Shown: positions 1-10,890 of the stretch, piece by piece
How the letters are laid out: every line of letters begins with the position of its first letter
Position numbering within the stretch: position 1 is the stretch's first letter
Assembly (NCBI GenBank): GCA_009760855.2
Contig: WPIO01000197.1
Span: 262,501 to 326,500, forward strand
DNA length: 64,000 nt
Source of the DNA: Cristatella mucedo
Taxonomy: Eukaryota > Bryozoa > Phylactolaemata > Cristatellidae
Direction of reading: 5' to 3'
The notes under the pieces: generated by a model
Told to the model about the DNA's origin: nothing
Seen by the model: the letters and a program-made list of their open reading frames with translations, nothing else
The model's database searches: none
Made by a program: the position numbers and the translations under genes

Positions 1-1402
1 CTTAGTGTCATATGCAATCCAAATTGGTGTTTTACCGAGTCAATTTATAATGAATTTGAGTGACTTCAACTGGTGGGTTGCGTTAGCGACCAGCGTCTTT
101 GTCGTCCATTTGCTTGAGAACGGGCAAGCGTAAGGGTGCGAAATTTGGTTCGTACATTTTAATGGCTGTATAATACAATATTAATTCAAAATCTATATCC
201 GGTCAATTTCCAGTGGATTGCGGTAATTCGTTGCAGCCAGTCTACGGCAAATATGTACATTTTCCATTACAGTAACCGTTTTTACTGGCGTTGCTCACGA
301 CTGAATTCAGGTTGAAGTTCTCGCCACTGAGTTAAGGTTGAACTTTGGTGCCTCATGGCAACGCATGCCACTCATCAAAGCAGTAGTAACGCTCGCAACG
401 GTGGATAGGGCGGATAGCAAAATATGATAGTAAGTCCACGCCCTAACTAGCATAGTATTTTTTAGTTTCAGAGAGAATCACATTTTGTCCAGGACGAAGG
501 CGGGAAGTTAACCGTTGAGTTATGGTTGGTTACTTAATAATCATAGTAATTAATAATAACAAAAATTCTCATATAACACTTTGAGAGAATTCTATCTCTT
601 TCTAGGAACTTTACGTTTGAAATCAAAGCGAAAACCTGCTTAGAACGAGCACTAATAAGAAACAACCGACAAAATGTGTCCTGAATATCAACCTGTACCG
701 TATAAGACGTGAGTCAGTGGGTGAGCGATCGTTACTCATCAGTAAACATAAATCGCCGACCTTACGCGTCCCTGGTATTTTTATGGTTTTATTGCGGCGG
801 CCCAGCCTAAAATTAGCACCGTCTTAAAAGAAAAAAAACAAAGGAGGTAATTTTTCTAATTCAATTACGTTGCTGCATTACGTACTCTGGCTGTTCGAAA
901 TTGGGCATTGAATTTTACATTGGATTACGAAATGAATACGAGAAGGCTCTGGAACAGGATATTTATTTATGGATATCAGTGCTGCAAATAATGCCTCTCA
1001 GTAGCAAGGATATGAAGCCTATAGCCTGACGAGAACAGTCTTAACGACTGTCTTCCTGCCAACGGGACATTGCGGCTGCACCTTCGTGCGGCCGAAATTG
1101 ACTTGCATGCGTAGTCTTAACTTTCAAATTGACTTTCCCGCGTTGTTCCGCACTTAGACGCCACTAATTTTTCAGGTAGACAGTGATTTTTTCATTCAGT
1201 TGAACCCGGAGGCGATGAGTTAGCGGTAAGTTAATGAGTACGAGGAGTTTCTCGAATGATATTTCACGGTATTATTCTCTCAACTCGTTAACTCATCGAT
1301 TTCAAGATTTGGTCACTTTACTGTTTCTTTCTTCCATTATTGTTTATGGCAGACCTATCCGAAATACTTTCCAATTAGGCTGGGCACATGCTCGCCGCAC
1401 TT
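1..1402. other. No recognisable gene
   Basis: I see no conserved coding frame, RNA gene or repeat family here. The only open frames are short and have no recognisable motif. The AT-richness is moderate. This stretch may be intergenic or intronic. Confidence 0.5.
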
Positions 1403-1556
1403 TGGTGCGTTTTTAGTAGGTTTGTATTTATTGTCAAGTCAGGGGATGTCGTGACTTCAGTTGGGAGCGAGTTCCAGGCTTCGGGAACGTAATCATGAAA
1501 GGGACGGTCTCCGAAGATTTAAGGCCGGTTCAAGGCATAGCTAAGCGATGCGTTCC
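1403..1556 (-). mobile_element. LINE-A C-terminal fragment (old)
   Basis: Read on the minus strand, this matches the last part of the LINE-A ORF seen better at 42.1 kb: the region around WNSLPT, then the Asp/Leu-rich end before the 3' UTR. It is diverged, with indels and no open frame. It lacks the LINE-A 3' hairpin and ATT tail. Confidence 0.6.
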
Positions 1557-1599
1557 TCGCAGAATTTTCTGGGTCCTTGTAATATATGGAAATATATTA

Positions 1600-1708
1600 G
1601 AATAAATACTAGATGATTTAACAGCATTTTTTGTATAGCGACAGAAGAGCCTTTACGGCTATCACCACCGCTCTCAGTGGTTATACGGGATCGCCTACCG
1701 CAGGAATA
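1600..1708 (-). mobile_element. SINE-A fragment (3' part)
   Basis: This carries the SINE-A 3' region in reverse orientation: TATAGCGACAGAAGAGCC, the repeated CACCACCGCT element and the sequence next to the B box. The tRNA-like 5' head is missing. It matches the fuller copies at 12.1, 15.5 and 37.3 kb. Confidence 0.65.
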
Positions 1709-2644
1709 TGTCCTTTATATACTTACGACGCTGTGTACGCAAATATGAGTGGTTCTGGCCTGTTGACAATAATGCTGCGCCGAAGCGAGACATGGGGGTA
1801 TATGTCCCCGGGCGCTGGATCCGGGGCAACGCCAAAACCATATTGGCTGCCTATTACTGGCGCGGGCGGGGGCTGGGGCATCTGAGTAGTTCGCCACCCG
1901 GTGCACAATATCTTAGGAACGCCCTTGCATTAGTTGCCTTGTTGTTCGGCTTAGGACGGTTTAGCGCTCACCGGTTTGAGCTACTACATTGAATAGCCGC
2001 TGTTGGCCGAGCCTTAGAATTATCGCCTCTGATTTCTACTTACGCTATTATTGCTTCTTATTAATAATTAATTATTATAAATTATCTCTTCTTATTAATT
2101 ATTGCCTCTTATTCATGCTTACCTCTGATGTAACTTATAATGAGGGATATGAGTCAAAGTTTGGGGGACGTTGACTGCACCTATATGGACCTTTCCCGGA
2201 CATCCTACCTTCCTGGAAAAAATAACTTGAAAAAAACCTCTGCCGTTGATCGCACGCTTTACGCTAGAATGTGAAAAGTGAATGTATCACGGCAGATGCG
2301 AGCGATTAGCCACACAGCTGGGCGTGTGAAGCAGTAGAGGCTAACCTAAGCGGTTTCGCCGTAGGTGCTGTTTTGTTCTATTTAATCGCATAGTGAACAT
2401 GCATGCAGCTGCACAGCTGCAACACTGGCCAGCAGAGCTATAGGTTCGATGACCACTAAATATAGTGACTCACTGCAGCGATCGATTGTGAGTGAGCTGG
2501 ATGGCCCGAGAAGGGGCTGAATGTTTACTATAGCCGTGCTTAATCCGTGGGGTACGGATACCCAATTTAAGAATCCTAGCAGAAGCATCCAAGAAGGCAC
2601 ATAAAAAAGACCAGTGAAATATTTAGGCAAAAAATATATATATA
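1709..2644. other. No recognisable gene
   Basis: There is no conserved coding frame. About 2040-2120 is a strongly AT-rich patch of repeated TTATTAATTATT-like words. The open frames at 1.6-2.0 kb lack any known motif and overlap one another. Confidence 0.45.
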
Positions 2645-3527
2645 ATAGCACTACCTCTGCCAGCATTTGTCCGATTGAATCAGCTCGAAATATAGGTCTC
2701 ATGTTCCAAAGTGACCTCTCGTTAGACGACCACATCAAACTCGACAATAAAGTCTGTCTACTTTCAGGTACATAACATTGCTAAAATTCGGGCTTGTTTA
2801 GATGGGGGATACCGCATCTAAGTTGGTCGATCCATTTGTGATATCCTGCCTTGACTTCTATAACTCACTGCTTGCTGGCCTACCGGCAATCAGTGCAATC
2901 AGTCACTTTCAGCCGGTGCAAAACTCTGCAGCTAAGCTTGCCTGTCAACCTGAGCAATCGCAGTTGTCACATTCTCGCCGGCGTTCTGCACAGGCTGCCG
3001 GTCAAGCAACGGATCGACTTCAAGGTTTTGTCACTCACTTTTAGGTCCCTTCATTCTTAGGCTCCAGCCTACCTATCACATCTACTCCCCCCACCAGGCT
3101 AAGCATCGCACCACCCACTTTTCGGAATCTAGCCATTTACCAATATCTCGTACAAACCTCAAATGCTTTGAAGACCATGCATCTAGTTCGTATGCTCCCA
3201 AAGCCTGGAACTCACTCCCGACTTGCGTCACGACATCCCCTGACTTGGCCACATTTAAAAAGAACTTCAAAACATATCTATTTATGACAGCATTTAGTGG
3301 GTCCCTGTGATTCGTCTTTTTATGTGCTCTTCCGTTCTGACACTGTTGCATGCTGCCTCTAAACCACACTTGCAAGCTGACCCATGCATGTCACCCCTAA
3401 TCATGTCATTCGTTTATCAAGCATGATACCACTCACCATTCGATCGTGTTTCCTTTGCAGCAAATGTAAAGCGCCTAAAAAGATTTGAGTTATCTGGGGG
3501 TGCTTTATCAAGAGTAAAGTTATTATT
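2645..3527 (+). mobile_element. LINE-A copy, degenerate, 5'-truncated
   Basis: The order of the LINE-A C-terminal coding region is kept: an SARNLG-like segment, SDLSLDDH, YFQLHNIAKIRACL, then the HWLPVKQRIDFKVL-like and WNSLPT-like regions. It is broken by frameshifts and stops. It ends with the family hairpin (CGCCTAAAAAG...GGGGTGCTTT) and a short TTATTATTA tail, which fixes plus orientation. It is older than the copy at 41.5 kb. Confidence 0.75.
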
Positions 3528-4194
3528 ATACCTAACGTAACTAATAGTAAGATCACCAAGAGCCAGTGCAAAGGTATAGCAGCAGCCGGCTGCCTACGAG
3601 AGCAGCTGCCAACTGCACATTTGGCCCAGAAACTGCATGCTTATGTTAATACCTTCGTGCAACATACAATCAATTACTTTATAGTCATTCACCGAGTTAA
3701 AAGACCGGGACCATTTCGATAAGGAAACATTTCAACTGTATTGACTTGTTTCATTTGGTTTAATAGACAAAACTGATTCACTGAATGCCACTTTAACTTG
3801 GAATTGAATAGGGGAGAGAGACCAGTGTGCAGACATTGCAATGCATACTTTACACTGAATTGACATTCACTGCGACAGACGTCATAAAAAAAATACACGG
3901 CTGATTGGCTGGTGCTACTTTGGGAGTTCAGGTTTCTTGAGTCCTGAAGTAGGTAATCTCTTTGAGCCCTCTGCAAGCAGTGATGGTGGCCTTAAGGCTC
4001 TTCTGCTGCTATATAAATGAGGCAGTATCAGCATCAGCTGACCGGCGCTTTCAGCTCAGCCGGCTTTACTTCTGCTCTGGTGTAGCCTTCGACAAGCGAC
4101 TAGAGCAGCTCGCAGTGGCCACTCAATCGCATTCAAGTGGCCATGATGATATCCGCCACTCATCCACTGCTGGGGAGCACGACATGAAGGAGTA
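3528..4194. other. No recognisable gene
   Basis: Only short overlapping frames without conserved motifs are present. I recognise no repeat family. Confidence 0.4.
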
Positions 4195-4440
4195 CGACAC
4201 GAGCAGCACATACGGCAGCATGAGCATCATGAGCAGCTGGACACCAGTGAGACAGAGTAACAGACATGACCATGTCAGTACAGCGTGAGTGTCAGTGAGC
4301 TGAGCAGCTGGACACCAGTGAGACGGAGCAACAGACATGACCATGTTATTGCAGAGCACGTACGGTGCGAGCGTCAGTGAGCTGAGCAGCTGGATACCAG
4401 CGAGACGAAGCAACAGACATGACGACCATGTCAGTGCAGT
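4195..4440. repeat. Imperfect tandem repeat, ~71-82 bp unit
   Basis: Three successive units start with GAGCAGCTGGACACCAG or a close variant at 4231, 4302 and 4384. Each continues into an ACAGACATGACCATGT block. A weaker partial unit precedes them. The spacing is 71 then 82 bp. The unequal length and the lack of a maintained frame argue against a coding repeat. Confidence 0.8.
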
Positions 4441-5891
4441 GTAGTCACTGCAGGACTAACGAGCTGCTGTAGGCGTGCTTCACTCACGGCTCGGCCTGCT
4501 GCTTAGACACAAGGTACTGCTGCCACTGCAGCAGAGGCCGTGGTTCGAGGACAGACGTATCGAAGTGCTGCAGTCACATCCCTGCAGGTTATCTGTGTTC
4601 GGTGACCTGTTCGCTGTGACCGAGGGTCCAGGCTATCCGCATTCGCTTGCCTCAGTGGCACCTGTCCCTTCACCCCGGGGGAGGGGGGCGCTGCACACGT
4701 GGCGATGGCCAGCCGCAGGTGTCTGGCTCTTGGATCGTTGAGCTGAGCAAAGTGACTAGATGCTGCTGCAAGCTCTAGGAGTCAGTGAGCTCGGCCACAT
4801 CGGCCATCATCACTGCTATCTCGCGTACGACAAAGCTCGGCGAGACGGCAGACAGCTGTACGTGGTGGACAGCTCGAGCCACAGGGGACACAAGTTGAGC
4901 CGATCCGAGCATGGAAGAAGGCAGCACCGAAAGCGCTGTGCAGCTCCGGCAGGACGCAGCGTGCTGCTACACCTAGCCGTGCCAGTGAGATGACACGGAA
5001 AGGGATGGAGAAAGGACAAGGTCATCAATCATCAATCAAGAGGACTGGAAGATTAATGATCTAAGCCCAGTGACAGTCACAGATGAGAGGATGCTTGAAC
5101 GGTCTTAGTGCAGCCGAATCGAGGCAGCAGCAGAAACAGCTGAGCCTTCTGGAGCAGGCAGCCGGGATTCGGGTACAACCAACCAACCAACCAATAAGCT
5201 AATGAGCAAGTCACACACTTTCAATAACCGAACAATGCTTTCACATGTACCCCTAAATTCGCACTTCGTTTTTAAGTGTACCTCCTATTTACGATAAAAC
5301 AATTAATAATGTATTAGTGTAAGATCGATCACAATTTGTCGATGATGCACGATAGCACGGAGTCCTTTGATGCTACTGATCCTTAAACCATGAGAAGGTC
5401 TGCCCTGGCCGGGATGGGGGGGGGGGGTGAAGGTTCAACAGCTGAGCTGCATTGAGCTGAGCTATCTGTATTAGCAGCACCGTTTACCTAGGAGCAAAAA
5501 TCTGCGCAGCCGCAGCTGAAACTCAGACCAATTGCTCAAACTCTGACCTCAAGTCCTAGGGCAGACTCTGACCTCTAGCTCTGCTCTAACTAACCTAGGG
5601 TGAGGTGACTTGGCCGAGTGACTCTCGAAGCTCACTCACTCGGCTATAACCAAAATCTCTTGTGGTGGCCACAGCCAAAAGTAACGGGGGAGGGGGAGGA
5701 GACCTTGAGGGGGAGGTTAAGACTGAGGGGTGGGGGAGGAAGAAGCAATGGGAGGACCAAACACCGACAAGCAAGAATAAGAAAACTTCCAAAAGATCAA
5801 ATTTCCATACGGAGCTTCAAATATACGGCATAGGGGTATTTAGTAAATTCAATAGAAATGGGGCATCGTCGACAGCAGGGGCAGCTTATTG
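4441..5891. other. No recognisable gene; poly-G tract
   Basis: Moderately GC-rich sequence with CTGCAG/CAGCTG-rich words and several unconvincing open frames. A 12-G run sits at 5416-5427 and a short (ACCA)n near 5180. No conserved domain is visible. Confidence 0.4.
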
Positions 5892-6040
5892 AGAGCTGTT
5901 TTGGTACAGCAGTCAAGGTGCTCGCCCGGACCAAGGTCTGGCTGAGGTAGTGGGCTCGAGCCCCGGGGCATATGTGAAGCGCCTGAATAGAGATTAAGTT
6001 CTCTTAGGGCGCTATACAAATGAATTACATATAATTACAT
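5892..6040 (+). mobile_element. SINE-B, tRNA-headed, LINE-A-like tail
   Basis: The copy begins GAGCTGTTTTGG and has a Pol III B-box-like GGGCTCGAGCCC near 5953. It runs into AAGCGCCTGAATAGAGATTAAGTTC and TTAGGGCGCTATACAAATGAATTA. This 3' half has the same hairpin architecture as the LINE-A 3' end, so the element probably uses LINE-A reverse transcriptase. A close relative lies at 49972. Confidence 0.75.
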
Positions 6041-6879
6041 TAGATATATTCAAACTCCCTGAGGGGCTTATGACGAGTAAGGGTTAAGAAATCTGATGAA
6101 CAAATCAAAACAAGAGGGAAAACGTCATAAGATTAAAACTGGTGTTTTGCCGAGGCTAGACTCGGTGGGTGAATAGCCGAAAAAAGTAACTTTAGTCCTA
6201 GTGTCCTGCCTGACAGGCTGCGAGTCACTGCAGTGCCTGTGCCTGTCAGGCAGTGCTGCGTCTGACTCTAGCGAGGAAGGCTGGCAAGTCCCGACGTTCC
6301 ATGCTCAGCTTACAGAAGCAGGCAGCTCTTCTGGCACGTCATTCAAAATAATCGAGCCAGCGACCAGCAGCTGCTGTCCCGGGCATCACGTGCCTGGGGT
6401 GCTGCCCCGGGTGCAGCACCCGATAAGGCGGCTGCAGCTTTCGGACGATGCAATCTGACCGCAAGCGGCCATGTTGCCGACGGATGGGCACGAAGAAAAA
6501 CTACCCACGCACGAAAATGGGACAAACAGCATCCGACGGAGCGGAAGCGGCTCGACTGGTGGCGAAGATTTAAAAGCTGAGGAAACTGCTTCGGCACAAT
6601 TGGAATGACTTACTGTCAACTCGTACGTACAGGGTGGGGTGCGACCCAAAGCCGTGGCAGGATGACCGCATGGTGGCTACCACAGAATTTTCGCTACAGA
6701 CCTCGTGCCACAACAAAAAAGGATCGCACACGCGGTTCCCCGCGGCAAATGCAGAACTTGCATGGCCCATCGTCGTGCTGAAGCACCTGCACTGTGGCGA
6801 CTGGGCAGGCCCGAGCACAAGAGGCGCAGTGTCGCCAGAATGTCACTTGACTGCGATGGTGGACGGTAGCATCATCTTG
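6041..6879. other. No recognisable gene
   Basis: No conserved motif or repeat was identified. A short duplicated CTGACAGGC/CCTGTCAGGC inverted motif occurs near 6210-6250. Confidence 0.35.
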
Positions 6880-7766
6880 TCCACGGAAACCGCTGTCGGC
6901 AGACAACAATATCGAGTGTCGTCCAGCACCGCGGATCGACAGTCTAGAAGGAGCCGACACATTCCACTAAGCGAGAAGTGCGCTCAGACGCCGCAAATAG
7001 GAGTAATAAGCAGTGTACGAAACCTTACTGAACGGATTGACGGAAGTCGACGGCGACAGCAGCTGTTGGGCGCTTTGTCCACGCACGGACACGGCGACAA
7101 GACCCGACGAGGCCAGGCAACGTCGGCTCGTGGCTACGGCGCGGAGAGTCAGACCCGCCGGTGACGAGTGCCGCGTTTTTCGAAAGCGAATGGCATTTTA
7201 CGGCTCACGCCCGGTCGCCGCCGCCACCGCCGCTTTTCCCTCTCTCGCCAGCTGCCCGTCTGGCGCTGACGCGGCCATCGCTGAATGGGCGGCGGACGTC
7301 CGAGGCTCGAGCGACTCGACTTCGACAGCTGCTTCCGCCGAAGAAGAAGAAGGGCGCAGTTCTCATTCGACGCCTCGCGGGCAGCCGACAGGCGAAGAAG
7401 GCGGCAAAGGCGCAACGAGCGCAGCCGACAGCGACTGCGGCCATTGGAGGTTTCTGCAAAGGACACGTACTTCCGGAACCGCTGGCGCTACCGCCCAGTG
7501 CCCGGCGCGTGCGTGGCGCCTGCGAAGGCGACCGAGCGGAGCGCGAGCGCAAGGCGCGGGCAGGCTCACCGGAACTCCTGGCACGCGACGTCTCAGACGT
7601 GCGCGCGCGAGCGGAGACGCTGCTTTGCTCCCAGCGCTTTTAAAAGCGGCGGCCGGAGAGGCCGGCCATAGGCGCGGCCTCGCCGACGCAGACGCCAATA
7701 GGTGAGGCAATGGCGGCGGCCACGTCCCCGCTTCGTCACGGCGAACAAAGACTGTCGGAATAATAA

Positions 7767-7880
7767 ATTATAAGTGACATCCGTCGACCGATGAGGCGGG
7801 CTGTCGGCTTGCGCAGCTTCGCGCCCGCGGCGAGCAGACTCAGCATAACCAATTACAAGCGACATCCGTTGACCAATGGC
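7767..7880. repeat. Duplicated ~28-bp element with CCAAT variant
   Basis: AATTATAAGTGACATCCG at 7767 recurs as AATTACAAGCGACATCCG at 7851, each followed by TCGACCGATG or TTGACCAATG. The second copy forms a canonical CCAAT box and the first a near match. The 84-bp spacing inside a CpG island suggests a duplicated regulatory element. Confidence 0.5.
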
Positions 7881-8164
7881 GTTGCTTGCCGCTATGTGGG
7901 CGGGCTCGCGACCGGAGCGCTCGCGAACTTGCCGCTGCCGTGGAGTCAGCTCTTTGTCCCTTGTACCTGGGCGGCGCTCTCTTATCATCAGATATCCTTT
8001 ATCTAGGTAGGCGCGTCCAGGCTACGCTTCCGCTACGGCGTAGCGCACGCGCTTCGCGGTATTCTCCCCGCGGAGAGCGGCGGCGGCGGCTGCCGCTGCG
8101 TCTGCTCTAAAGGAGATGTGGGTCGCAGAGTGAACTAAGTTACGGCCGCCGCTGACAATTCGAC

Positions 8165-8240
8165 CGTGCTTCCTTTACATCACATGCAGAGTGCCTGGAC
8201 AGAGTTCTCTGGGGGTACAATACAAATCTATTATTATGAT
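8165..8240 (+). mobile_element. LINE-A/SINE-B-type 3' tail relic
   Basis: This matches the LINE-A 3' end: CTTCCTTTACATCACATGCAG, then GAGTTCTCTGGGGGTACAA and TTATTATGATTA. Only the tail survives. The MITE begins immediately after it, so that element inserted into or beside the tail. Confidence 0.55.
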
Positions 8241-8242
8241 TA

Positions 8243-8527
8243 CAGTCCGCCCCCGATTTCGAAATAGCTAGGTACCGGCAAACCTGCCGTAAGTCGAATT
8301 TTCGTAAGTCGAGGGAGGTAAACGAAAGTCCTCAGTACCCACAGTGCATTGCTATCAGACATCGTTATCTCCCTATTATTTTCGGCCTTGTCACATATAC
8401 TGAATGCGCGAGCATTTCGAAAATTTCCTTGGATACATTTCGATATTTGATTGTTTTGCGTGACCGTGGCCGAGTTCGTATTGGCGAATTTTCGTAAGTT
8501 TAACCATCGTAAGTCGGGGGCTGATTG
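8243..8527. mobile_element. MITE-A, 285 bp, terminal inverted repeats
   Basis: The left end CAGTCCGCCCCCGATTTCG pairs with the right end, whose reverse complement begins CAATCAGCCCCCGACTTACG. That is about 16 of 20 positions. Flanks are TA on the left (8241-8242) and TG on the right, consistent with a decayed TA target duplication of the Tc1/mariner/pogo type. Several internal copies of CGTAAGTCG-like words occur. It has no transposase, so it is a non-autonomous element. Confidence 0.75.
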
Positions 8528-9320
8528 TGTTATTATCATTAGTATTAGTATTATTAGCGAGCGCCGAGCTACCGAGGCGTCGTGTGCAGCCAATCGCGAC
8601 TAAGACGGCTGGGAGGTGAGTGGATCACGAGCGCATCGAGGCTGCTGTCCACGTGACCTGCAGGAAACGACCCGAAAGCGGTGTTCGTCGCCAGACGCGA
8701 AAAGTATCGTCGCAAATAGAGGAATCGACGAGGAAGCTGTCGATCTCTCTTGCGCTCGCTCGAACGCGACTCGTAGCCTAACAAACGCTCGGCGGAGCAC
8801 TTGCCAAGACCGCGGCGTAAGGGAACAAGATCGGCTTCGGTCGACCCGCTCTAATCTAATCTAGCGCGGCGCTCATCCGGCGCTGTCTCCGCTCCAGCGC
8901 CGCCAGCCGGACGCGCGAGTCCGCTGACAAGCGCGCGCCCGCGTCGTCGCGCGCTTGCCCAAAGTCGGGCCCGAGCGGCGGCGGCCGCCGCCAGCGCACA
9001 ATGGCGGCCAGGCCAGGCCAGGCGAGGCGAGGCGTGGCGGCCATTGCCGCCGTGGGTTTTTCTCTAGACGACTTAGGTCGAGCGTATTCTTGGACGGACG
9101 ACGCGGTTATCTGACGCCGCGAGTTCTGCCGACGGCAGACGAGCGAGCGGAGCCGTCGGGAGCTGCTCTATATTGACATTTGGCGGCGGCGTGCCTTGTC
9201 AGCCTGTTTGCATCTGCGGAGATAAAGCGAATAGAACGGCGGGCGGGTTTCTGCAGGCGCGCGTCGAAGTCCGGGGCGAGTGATTTTGTCGGCTGTCGGT
9301 GCTGAAGATATAGCGATGAA

Positions 9321-9564
9321 GTGAGCTTCTGAAAATACCCGGTCGGTAGTTCCTGATGCCTAGCCTAAACAGGCGGCGAAGCCGAGCCCCAACACCTGGC
9401 CCCCCTCCCCTGTTTGGCACAGACGCAAGGTGCTGTCTTTAATGACCGAGGTCACGGGGTCGAGCCAGGGGCGGAGCCAGAATTTCCAGGTTGGGGGCGT
9501 GGTGCACTGCTCCGGCCCCTTGGGCCTGGAGAACTTTGCTATAGGATGTAGGTGCTTCTCCTGC
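9321..9564. other. No gene; possible DNA-transposon end
   Basis: The words AGGGGCGGAGCCAGAATTT near 9468 resemble the terminal sequence common in hAT-type elements. I cannot see a partner inverted repeat, so this remains a suspicion. No coding frame is supported. Confidence 0.25.
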
Positions 9565-9840
9565 ATATGTAATGTATTACAGTCTGTAACTCCACATAAT
9601 TAATAAAGACCATGTGGGTGTTACGCAGGAGAGTTTTGTATAGCGCACTCACAGCCTAAGCGGCTTTCGGTACGCATTCGGTAGCCGACAGAATTCGTCT
9701 CAGGCAACAAAGATCGAGTGGGAAACATAGCAGAGTCAGGAGAGCAGTTGAGGTAGTGAGTAGCATGGAAGTAGCAGCTCAGGACCGCTGAAAAGGATGA
9801 ACCAAAGTCGGCAGTAGGAGAGTTGTTGTCGTTGCCTATG
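9565..9840 (-). mobile_element. LINE-B 3' fragment
   Basis: The fragment begins with a TGTAATGTATTACA tail-like word. It contains the shared blocks GACCATGTGGGTGTTACGCAGGA and GTTTTGTATAGCGCACTCAC, which also occur at 21.96 kb, 41.1 kb and, in plus orientation, 12.6 kb. Read on the minus strand it is the 3' UTR and C-terminal end of a second LINE family. Confidence 0.7.
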
Positions 9841-10461
9841 GCGGCGGTAATCGCCCCCCTGGCTCCACTCCGGGCTCAAAGCGCATTAAAACTGCTGCAT
9901 GCTAGCGTAAGCTATTTATTGAGATATGTGATGCTCAATATTCGCGGTTCATTAATTAGAGCTGCTTACAATCAATTACGTGACAACTCGTGGTTAAGCA
10001 GCGTAAAAGCCATAACCGAATCAAGTGGGTGGTCAGTTGTGCAGGTGAGAAGCAGAGCTTTAGATCTCGGTCGGCTACTCGAGGGGCTGCACTCTATTCT
10101 TGGTGCGAGAGTGGTACGAGAGGTTTACTCTGGCCATGGCTGGTAGTGAATGCCTACAAACCTCCATCGCAAGCAAATGGACTTCTATACGCTGTGGAAA
10201 GGACTTTTCATAATAAGCTATGAGCACAATTTGCTGCAGCCACGTTCCGCTATTGCCTGCATAACTGCGTGCATTGTTGCGGCACCTGCAAGTCGTTATG
10301 CCTGTTTCTCATATAATTTGGAGGATCTTTGCGACGTTCCATTGTGTGCAGGCTACCGTTGACCATTTCTACATGTTGACAACGTGCCTGCTACCTCTAA
10401 CCATGTTGTACTTGTTGACACGTAGATATAACCCCCTACCTTTGATGATCAAGCTTCCTTT

Positions 10462-10530
10462 ATAGCGTATTCAAAGTCCCTAGAAAGAAATTAAGCTCTC
10501 TGAGGGCGCTATACAAATGTATTACTATTA
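10462..10530 (+). mobile_element. LINE/SINE 3' tail relic
   Basis: It holds CCCTAGAAAGAAATTAAG, CTCTCTGAGGGCGCTATACA and a TATTACTATTA end. This is the SINE-B/LINE-A tail hairpin without the rest of the element. Confidence 0.55.
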
Positions 10531-10634
10531 GCCGAGTTTCAGAAGCTTAAAGCGTCATCGGCGTTTGTCCCACCTTGACCGAGACTAGTATAGTTACGGC
10601 TGCGTTTACCGCCCAATTCTCTCGTGACGTAGAG

Positions 10635-10890
10635 GCTGCTACACTTACACTTACGACTTACGACGGTTCTACTAACGAAAATTTGGAGATGCAAACTCGG
10701 CCACGGTTACGGAAAAAATGAAAAGATTAATGTATCCAAGAATGCTTTCAAAATCCACGCGCGGTCAATAGATTTGACAACTCCGCAAATAGTAGGAAGA
10801 AAACGATGTCTCATAGTTATGCCTTGCAGGTATAAGGACCATTTTTGACTTACAAAAATTCGACTTACGACAGGTTTTCCGGTCCCTATC
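10635..10890. mobile_element. MITE-A, diverged inverted copy
   Basis: The blocks ACTTACGACTTACGAC, ACTCGGCCACGGTTACG and TGTATCCAAGAATGCTTTC are reverse complements of the corresponding parts of the element at 8243-8527. The right end keeps AATTCGACTTACGAC. The termini are eroded. Confidence 0.6.

Larger units (their letters stand above)
6880..9320. promoter_or_regulatory. GC/CpG-rich island, possible promoter
   Basis: This 2.4-kb stretch is far richer in C, G and CpG than its flanks. It contains a CCAAT box (GACCAATGGC, about 7871) and two opposed YY1-like motifs (AATGGCGGCC at about 9000 and GGCGGCCATTG at about 9036). Many long frames exist on both strands, as expected in GC-rich DNA with few stops, and none shows a known domain. 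It could be the promoter and 5' UTR exon of the downstream LRR gene, whose first coding exon seems to follow a splice acceptor. That link is inference. A LINE tail and a MITE (8243-8527) interrupt it. Confidence 0.4.

Noticed and set aside
4123..4413. 96-codon minus-strand frame over the 4.2-4.4 kb tandem repeat
   Set aside because: Repeat unit lengths of 71 and 82 bp are not multiples of three, so the frame is not maintained between units.
6634..8110. Overlapping long frames in the GC-rich region (up to 230 codons)
   Set aside because: All three frames on both strands are open because AT-rich stop codons are rare here. Composition is Arg/Ala/Pro-rich without motifs. They are probably not coding.
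9001..9114. Short frame starting ATGGCGGCC in the CpG island
   Set aside because: Only 37 codons with no continuation to a donor that I can support. The ATGGCGG word is more likely a YY1-like site.
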